Assembly (NCBI GenBank): GCA_030620095.1
Contig: JAUTXW010005178.1
Span: 1,207,996 to 1,271,995 of the forward strand
Reading direction: 5' to 3'
DNA length: 64,000 bases
From: Kuschelorhynchus macadamiae
Lineage: Eukaryota > Arthropoda > Insecta > Coleoptera > Curculionidae
The position numbers and the translations under genes are program-made. Within the stretch, counting starts at the first letter, position 1; the number at the start of each line of letters is the position of its first letter. A model generated the notes under the pieces. It was not told the DNA's origin, did not search any database, and saw nothing but the letters and a program-made list of their open reading frames with translations. Positions 57,086 to 64,000 of the stretch are shown here, piece after piece.

Positions 57086-58976
57086 TTCTAGATTGAAACA
57101 CTGCGGAGATTAAAGCTATACATTAAAAATAATTTTATATACATATACGGTGTATTCTGTGCAATCAGTTTATGTGTTAGGAACCGGAAAAATGAAAAGA
57201 TAAACTCATTTTCACTTTTCAGTTCCTAATTTTATTATTGTTTGCGAGAAAGAATGGAGTAAGAGAATTTCAGACGAGAAAATAAGTAAAATAATTTCCG
57301 GGAAAAATGAAGTAGCTAGCTACACACTCAGCAATCTCAAACGAAATAATATTTTTAAAATGATACAAAGCAAATATTCCGAGAATATCTTACTACACAT
57401 TTTTATCTTTTTACTCTACTAAAATTAATACTGTTATCGCGTACGTAAACAGTCTGTGAAAACAAAACGCTGTTATTTATTTATTGTATACACACCAAAA
57501 CTTATCAGTGTTACGACAGATGTTTAATTTAGTGACCACTCAAGAGAAAAAATAGGCTTGCCTGGTTTTTGTCACGTCTAGAGGATTACCGTGGAATTTT
57601 TCCACTTGTAAGTTGGAAAGTGTTGAAGCATTAAATCCACTAATAGATTTATCAATAACCTTGTGTTCGAAAAAAAATTTTATTAATGATATTGACCAGA
57701 GTATTTTGCTATACAGGCTGGGCCAACGAAAACTTTACACTCGAATTTTCAGCTTTTTTCATCCCCGTAGCTTTAACCGCCTAGCTGTGGGGAGAACAAC
57801 CCCGAAATTTGAATAGGGAGAGGGTTCGTGCAACCCTATAACCTCGCCTTATTATTTTCAACTGCAATGAAATGACAGTTTGTTAAAATTTGTTAGATAT
57901 TTGATTTGAAGGTCTGGACTTCGCTTCTTACGTTTTTGTGAAAAAATGAAGGACTCGGACCCGTCGATTTCTTCAGTTACTTCAACCCCTAAGCGGGGGA
58001 AGCACAACCCCTGACTTTGAATAGAGGTGAGGAATATTGCTATATCTCATTTTGAAGATCTCATCGAATGAGATTCTAAAATTTTGCGTCGAAATTTTCA
58101 TTGATAACGAAATAAAAGCGAAAATAGTCAAATAGGCAGTGTGATCGGTTTATTAAAAACTGGACATGACCACCATTTACTTCTATGCAGTAAAATAAGT
58201 TGTGTTCAAAACATTCCCGTACATTGCGCAACCTTAAAATATGGTCCAATATTTCATAAAAATTTCTATACTTAGCCCTAATTTCTCCATTGAAAGCTTA
58301 GCAAGCTCACGTTTGTAATGATTTATTTGTGTAATAGAATTTGCTTTATCAAACATGGCATTAAAAAATGTTCATTTCTTTTTTTACAGAGCGCCTCACG
58401 ACAGCGTTTTATATTGGAAATGCAAAAACGAACGTAAAGCGATTTTTTTTGAAGAACGCAAATAGTATCTCCGTGATTGAGAAAATGTCATTAAACACTA
58501 ATGCCAGAGACGTGAATTCAAAATCGTTCATCTCATCTAAAAATCCTTTCCCAAGCCGGAATTGATTGATTTGTCACAGTTTGTAATACATTCAAAGACG
58601 TCTTTTAATTTATTCCAGTCTTGAACAATCACATTTACTAACTTCGAATTTGAAGACCAACGAAATTCTGTAATTGTTAGTATACGCCTTGTAGATGTAG
58701 ATGTAAGAGCATACGTTCGTTTCGCTGAGTGATGAAAAAATGATGGAATACAGAATATAGAAAATTCGAAATTTAGAAATATTTTTAAACTTTGTTGCAT
58801 CACAAGGTTAAGACGATCCGCAAGACAATAGACAAATACAGTCTGCGGCGCTTTTTCTTTTTTTTTTGAATGCCATTTAGATGGCAAGACATCACACTTC
58901 ATAACATTGCCCTATTAATTTATGTTTACAGTCAAATTGGTCCAAAATTTGATCCAATATTGGAGCTGACATTATA
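57086..58976. repeat. 1.9-kb tandem duplication, copy 2
   Basis: Aligned with 55169-57083, it differs by few substitutions (for example C/T near 57567, T/A near 58420, T/C near 58357, C/T near 58669) but by many small deletions in runs of C or G, plus a shorter T run. It is followed directly by the unique remainder of the hAT frame. Confidence 0.95.
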
Positions 58977-59457
58977 AAATCCTAAGAATCCCTCGACTAC
59001 TAAACGTTCTGAATTAACGTATCTTAAAATTATGGAGCACTAGGAGGTTTGCGTAATATCAGTGGTGTCATCCACTTGAACAGAAAAAACTGTATGTTCA
59101 TTATTTAATTTTTTACATGATCATTTAAATAATCAGAAATGCATTATTTCGTTTTGAATAGTTTTCGAGTCACCAGTAAGAAAATTTTTAATTTTTTCGT
59201 AATGATCTTTAGTTCTTGGGAACTTCTCGATATTAATAAACCTAAAGCTCTTTAAAATTCCTCTTGTTTATTGACTCGCTGTTATGGCCGCGAAAGGCTA
59301 ACTCTTGTTTTGCAAGGTACAAAACTGCGTCAATTACCAAGCGCATAAATAGTCTATTTAATCGGAAGTTTTCGTTAAAATGTATTTTATATAGTTTAGC
59401 ATTTTCTTTTAAAGTGTCAGCTATAGTGCTTTGATTTTTTACAAATGTTTTTAGCAT
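58385..59457 (-). pseudogene. hAT-like (ZMYM6/DUF4371-type) transposase
   Basis: The N-terminal part on the minus strand (59457-59242) reads LKENAKLYKIHFNENFRLNR and AKQELAFRGHNSESINKRNF, matching the hAT pattern R...LIDV..LLG.Q..AFRGH.E....N.GNF.E. Next, with stops, KTIQNEIMHF and FSVQVDDTTDIT give the first catalytic Asp region (..DE..D.S). In 58902-58537 come APQTVFVYCLADRLNLVMQQ (the C.AH.LNL motif, His replaced by Asp), IPSFFHHSAKRT and EFRWSSNSKLV (the RW motif). A frameshift leads to FLDEMNDFEFTSLALVFNDI. No dimerisation domain follows. Several stops and frameshifts make it a pseudogene. Confidence 0.7.
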
Positions 59458-59459
59458 TA

Positions 59460-60650
59460 ATTCGCATTTTAAATGCTCCGCCGAGAATTCATATTTATGT
59501 AAAGAACTTCATATATTTAACATACCTGCAAATCCTTCCTTATTCCACACTGAATATTTATTGGAAACTACCAAACAAGGCCAGCAGAACAATTTTTGTA
59601 ATATTTGACTACTACATAACCGTATGCAGAAAACGAGGATGACGATTAAAACTCTGATGTTGTTCCTTCCATCGATTAAATGGAGTTTCCACCAAAATGC
59701 AAACCATATCCGTGATCGGATTCATTAATAATGTAAATTAATAAACCCGACACCAAATAAAGTTGTAACAACACCATAAATAAATATAATACAAAACAGT
59801 CAAGCAAACTACAAAGGAACTTACCGGTTGCAGCGGAATCCGCGAAAATAAAAGCAAACAACCACCCCAAACTGAATGACACGTGGGTATAGTGTACTGC
59901 GTTAGCAATTCACCAAGAGCGTTGTATGGCGCTGGTTAACATTATTCTTTTCGTTCGCTCGACGTCATCGAGTACGCGTTGTTATGGTAACGTAGTAGGA
60001 AAATTATAAACTAAACCTTCACCTCCAGCAAAGTCGAAGCGGTTTGCGCCACTGTTATAGTTGTTATAATAAAGTTCGATTGAAAGTTTTAATAAGACAT
60101 GCCGCCAACGGTCAAGTAAAATATTTATTCGAGATGTACAGTTTATTTTTTGCCAATTAGGTGAATAAATAAATGTAAAAACTTAAATTTTAAGAGATAT
60201 ATAATAAATATAGTTAAATGTTTGCTTGTTTATTTTTCCTGGTGGAGTAGGACTTCACCTACTTCACCTGAATAATCGCCACTGACTGTTAGGTCCATTG
60301 CTACATGATCTAAAACAGCCACTTCCCCGGCTTCGTCTCTTTTATGCACCTCCTTTTTATTTTCGACTGAACCAGTAGCGTCAAATTTGGCTACCAGTTA
60401 CAAAACCTAAACAACAGATACTCGCTGTTACTCGCACAGAGTCGTTAGTTTTAAGAACCAATTTTATAATTTAGACCCTTTCCTCCATTTTAATTCTACT
60501 AAAAATTAACAATCGATTTGATACGATGTTCCTAAAAATTCACGAAGAACTGAGGTAAATTGAAAACATGGTGCATCCACAAACTTAAAAAAAAAATAAC
60601 AAACAAAAGTCTTTCACTAATTTAGCTCTCTTTTCGTTATCGATCACCAC
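59460..60650. other. No gene supported
   Basis: Lies between the hAT N-terminus and the right transposon end. A CpG-containing patch near 59900-60070 has no recognisable exon. Confidence 0.4.
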
Positions 60651-60659
60651 TATTTAATA

Positions 60660-60984
60660 TCACGAGGTTGAAGTTACGTGGATGAAAAAGCAGAGAAGTT
60701 GTTCCCCTTTGAATCAGAAATCGGCGGATCCGAGAGTCCTTTAAAAGAGTTATGGCACGACCCCTCTCCCATATTCAAATTTGAGTCCTTTAAAAGAGGA
60801 TTGTTCAAATTTCGGGATTGTTCTCCACCCTACCCAGCTAGGGGGTTAAAGCTACGGAACAAAAAAGCTAAAAAATAGTTCCCCCTCAAATCAAAAAACG
60901 ACGGGTCTGACCATTTTTCCAGATTTTCATTTTAATGTCGGAAAATCGGGGTTTAAAGTTTTCGTTGGTCCACCCAGTATAATT
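60660..60984 (-). repeat. Right end of DNA transposon with subterminal repeats
   Basis: Reverse complement shares the terminal TATAC..GG..GG.CCAACGAAAACTTTA block, then GTAGCTTTAACC, CCTAGCTGGG, GAGAACAATC, CGAAATTTGAA and GACTCTCGGA(C/T)CCG(T/C)CGATTTCT blocks with 55795-56060. The plus-strand open frame at 60678-60878 is a by-product of these blocks. Confidence 0.65.
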
Positions 60985-62030
60985 TTATATCTACTGTAAA
61001 TTGTATTAGAATTTTTGTACTTAATATGATTCCATACCAATATGAACTTTATTATATTTTAAATTTTTTTAATTTCAATGTCTGTATATATTCATGGATT
61101 ATATCCCGAGACCTTTATGTTTTATCGGGTAATTGGCAAAAGTGTTTTTTTGCAGTATTTTGCTTGAAAATGGTCGAGACTAAATAAATTGACTATAAAA
61201 TCCCTATTCCTCAGGTCGAAGAATTTGAGATTTTCGTTATTTACTGTGTTCAATCATAACGATTTTTTGGCTTATCTCTCAAAATACTATCAATAATATA
61301 CAATAATGTATTAATATGATTAAATTTGCTGAGTCTCCAGCTAAAAAATTATTTTTAGCTAGCGAACATATTGTTCGAAATGACAAAATCGAAAATGAAA
61401 CGTGCATCAGACTGGAACAGTACTACATGCTAAATGTAACACCTAGTGCGACCCTTTGGGGCTCCGGAGAATCCCAGCTGCAGACTCATAGGTATTTAGG
61501 CAAAGCATGCTTAGCACCATCATGCGTATGGATACTAAAATAAAAAAAAACTGCTTTCACAAATCTTTACCAAAATTCTTGGCCAGAAAAAATATCTGTA
61601 GAACAGCAAAAATATGTAATTTTTGCAGATCTCCCTAAGTACAAGCCTGTCTGATGAGGGTAAAGGCCCAGAAATCATGATCGCCAAGGGTACCCTGCGA
61701 CATAATCGAAAGCAATTCTTATGGTGGGCCGTTTTGCACTTGTTTTAGTATGGGCTAATATATCGAGCCTAGTAAAGATAAAAAGATACAAATTTGGAAG
61801 TAGCATGTGTCCACCAAATCAGCTTTTATGGCTGTTTAAAATTTTTTCACCCCTTCTGGGTGTAAGGAGAGGTTGAACTTTTGAATTAAAAAGCCATCTT
61901 GTATCGAATTTTACATTATTTTGGAGACCTCTAATAAACAAACAATTCTGGAGGTCTCTATATCTGTTTTCGCATGGTAAGGTATTTAAATAAGAATTCC
62001 AGTCGTAGAGTTAAAATTATTATTTTTAAT
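60985..62030. other. Gene-free DNA
   Basis: No supported gene; the open frame at 61316-61543 (plus) has no recognised motif. Confidence 0.45.
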
Positions 62031-62031
62031 T

Positions 62032-62300
62032 TTATTTTATAACATATTGAAAATGACCACCGTTAATTTCTTGGGAATAATAAACTCTACTTTCAAATTC
62101 CTTTCTACCGTTTTGGAGCATTTTAAGCATCACATTAAGGCAAACATCAGTAATTTTTTGTTGTAATCGTTGAAAATTATTGCTTTTGGTAAGAAACACT
62201 CGCTCTTTTAAGTAACCCCAAAGAAAAAAATCAAGTGGAGTAAGGTTCGGTGACCGTGCTGACAATTTAGTAGCTTCACGAAGTCCAATCCAGCTCAAGG
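62032..62300 (-). pseudogene. Mariner-like transposase, C-terminal fragment
   Basis: The minus strand reads WIGLREATKLSARSPNLTPL, DFFLWGYLKERVFL, RLQQKITDVCLN and EINGGHFQYVIK, ending at a stop at 62034-62032. ARSPNLTPLDFFLWGYLKE is the diagnostic block of insect mariner-like transposases just before the final catalytic region. The N-terminal two thirds are missing: the sequence changes near 62300, ~100 bp from the 3' tail of the neighbouring retroelement. Confidence 0.8.
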
Positions 62301-62401
62301 AAATTTATTATGAAAGTACCCTCTGATGGATAAATAAAAGAGCAGAGATCGACTTCAATAAATGCGACAATTGCAGATATAACAGTTTTTTCCAACAGTT
62401 G

Positions 62402-62593
62402 CAAGTATAATAAATAGAATAAATAAATAAATATCGTCTTTATTTGGTATGTGTATACACAAGATATACGGTTACTCTTACACCCAACCTCGTCCACTCA
62501 CAATGGGTTTACAGCTATAAAATACATTCAATTTAAGTTATACATTTAATTATACTTGAGAAAAAAGAAAAAGAAAATAAATCAACTTAAAAC
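62402..62593 (-). other. 3' UTR and tail of a Jockey/CR1-like element
   Basis: On the minus strand the region after the ORF ends in GGTTGGGTGTAAGAGTAACC, then CCAAATAAAGACG and a TATTTATTTATTTATT tail (62411-62432). The GTGTAAGAGTA.CC block also occurs near the 3' end of the RT at 37.3 kb, indicating a shared 3' UTR between the two elements. Confidence 0.6.
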
Positions 62594-64000
62594 TTATCTA
62601 GCCATCTGGTTACGCAGTAACTGTCTCTTATATTTTAAGCGTATTTGATTTAAGATGCTTGATTTAAGATAATGACATAAAGAATTGTATGCATTCACAG
62701 CCATATATGTAAAACATCGCTGAAACAAGGTAGTTCGATGCTGGGGCATTGTCAAGCAGTCTCGCAGTTTAACATCTCTATTATGAACAAGATTCCGGAA
62801 TATCAATTTTTCTCTGAGATACATCGGAACCGATGTTTTCAACACCTTCATCAAGCACACAATAAAATGCAATTTCACAATGTTTGTAATTCTCAACCAT
62901 TTCAGTTAATTTATTATAGAAGAAACATGGTCATATTTTCGTAAGCGATATATAAAACGACAACAAACATTCTGTACGTATTGCAACCGACTCTTTCAAA
63001 GAAAATCTAAACACGGGTAGTAGATAATATTCCAATAATCAAATGTCGACAACACCAGAAACTCATTTAGTCTCTGGTGTTTTTCAAAGTTAAGTATTAA
63101 ACGATTGGCTTATAAGGTTTTCATACGTTTTTTGTAAAAGTATCTTGACATGGTCCCTAAATCTCAGGAGTATGTCCAAAACCAGACCCAAGTTCAATGC
63201 TGCTCTACGATTTTCCTGGCAAAACAACGTAACTTGAGTCTCTTGTCTGAATTTATTTTCATCATCAGTTATGTTCATTCGAGTATACTAAAATGGAATG
63301 TAGGTCAACGTTAACTTGTTCAGTTGCAAAAGCGGAATCTGAAGGATCGAATAGATGAAGTTCCTGGGCATGATCGGCATAAGTCTGCACATGAGAGGGT
63401 GTAGCTGTATGAAAGATATTAAAAGTGTAAATTAGGAACAATAAAGACCCCAAAATTTTTTCATTTATTTTTTCATCAGATGATAACTTGTTTTTAACAC
63501 GCACTTTTTGCTGTCTATCGGACAGGTAGCTGTGAAAAAATAGCACATAATGCTCATCAAAACCAAGGGATTTCAATTCTGCACAGAGAAGATCATCCAG
63601 TACTTTAAAGACTTTTGAATAATCCAGTGAGGCTGCTATGACAACCATCTTTTTTTCCAATGGCCTTATTATATTGTCAGTCAGATTCAACAAGGCTGTT
63701 GATGCGCTGTGATTACTCCGAAAGCCAGATTGGTGAACTGGAAATAAATTGCTTACACTCAGAAACTGTATCACTTATGTGTGTGTATAGGCCTTTCTAT
63801 AACGCTGGACATAACTAGCAATAAACTAATAGGTCGAAGTTCCCTGATAGAAGAAGGGTTATTAACATTTGGTATTGGACATACAATAGATTTCTTCAAG
63901 CGGTCTTGGAAGTATCCAGATTCAAGATAGCAATCGATAATATGGGTGAGGGGGATAAGATAACTGGTAGACTAAGCTTAAGAATAAATAAGGTTATGTT
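62594..64000 (-). pseudogene. Jockey/CR1-like reverse transcriptase, 3' part of ORF2, continues past window end
   Basis: Reading leftwards on the minus strand from the window edge: IIDCYLESGYFQDRLKKS, CPIPNVNNPSSIRELRPISL (the family's RPISLL block, ~63850), then after a frameshift HQSGFRSNHSASTALLNLTD, VVIAASLDYSKVFKVLDDLL (motif A, with D.SKAF as DYSKVF), LGSLLFLIYTFNIF (motif B tail), and TYADHAQE (motif C; YADD is YADH). GLVLDILLRFRDHVKILLQK (63180) and VLSTFDYWNIIYYPCLDFL (63030, then TGA) follow. The C-terminal block YLREKLIFRNLVHNRDVKLR (62820) and LFQRCFTYMAVNAYNSL (62720) lead to a stop at 62596-62594. The changed catalytic Asp, one frameshift and at least one stop make it inactive. 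Confidence 0.85.

Noticed and set aside
60678..60878. Open frame of 66 codons
   Set aside because: It is made of the repeated subterminal blocks of a DNA transposon that also occur, inverted, at 55.8-56.1 kb; no sign of coding.

Overview
The window looks like a piece of an insect nuclear genome, possibly a beetle. It is AT-rich, has six long (TA)n microsatellites, multi-kilobase introns, and remnants of many arthropod-type mobile elements: Tc1/mariner, hAT, Penelope-like, several non-LTR clades and MITEs. There are no bacterial-style operons, rRNA genes, CRISPR arrays or viral genomes. The order-level placement is inference; the eukaryotic, intron-rich nature is seen directly.

The only convincing host gene lies on the minus strand. 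It has four exons: 32184-31968, 31228-31096, 25849-25637 and a terminal coding segment 14833-14759. All four splice junctions have consensus signals and the reading phases agree (2+1, 0, 0). Together they give the last ~212 codons of a Ser/Pro-rich, charged, probably nuclear protein that I cannot name. Its stop codon (TGA, 14761-14759) is followed in frame by 114 open codons in a GC-rich island, which is the best candidate for unusual biology here. Upstream exons are probably beyond 32.2 kb and were not found.

Region by region: 1-13 kb is mostly gene-free DNA with MITEs, a dispersed ~260-bp repeat and a 1.7-kb TIR element. 13.7-20.7 kb holds a 403-bp MITE, the host gene's last exon, a broken mariner-like transposase and a Jockey-like reverse transcriptase (RT). 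22.6-25.4 kb holds two more RT fragments and a 243-bp inverted repeat. 26.1-28.9 kb is a decayed RT element of an unusual invertebrate family (catalytic YLDD changed to YLVD). 29.5-31.1 kb is an almost intact Tc1 transposon with one in-frame TGA. 36.6-38.3 kb holds the C-terminal endonuclease part of an R2/Dong-type element and a Jockey-type RT. 39-44 kb is an inverted arrangement of two transposase families. 45.4-46.3 kb is another RT. 47.2-48.6 kb is a Penelope-like endonuclease remnant between inverted arms. 49.8-52.6 kb is a ~1-kb tandem array. 54-61 kb is a decayed repeat-encoded gene followed by a 1.9-kb tandem duplication that carries transposase and hAT pieces. 62-64 kb is a transposase tail and the 3' part of a Jockey/CR1-like element running off the window.

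Apart from the host gene, almost nothing here works together as a pathway: it is a transposon graveyard, much of it inside the introns of one gene. I did not find a convincing undescribed system. The items most worth checking are the possible stop-codon readthrough, the Penelope-like inverted arms with a hammerhead-like motif and a conserved mini-intron-like segment, and the 1.9-kb duplication.
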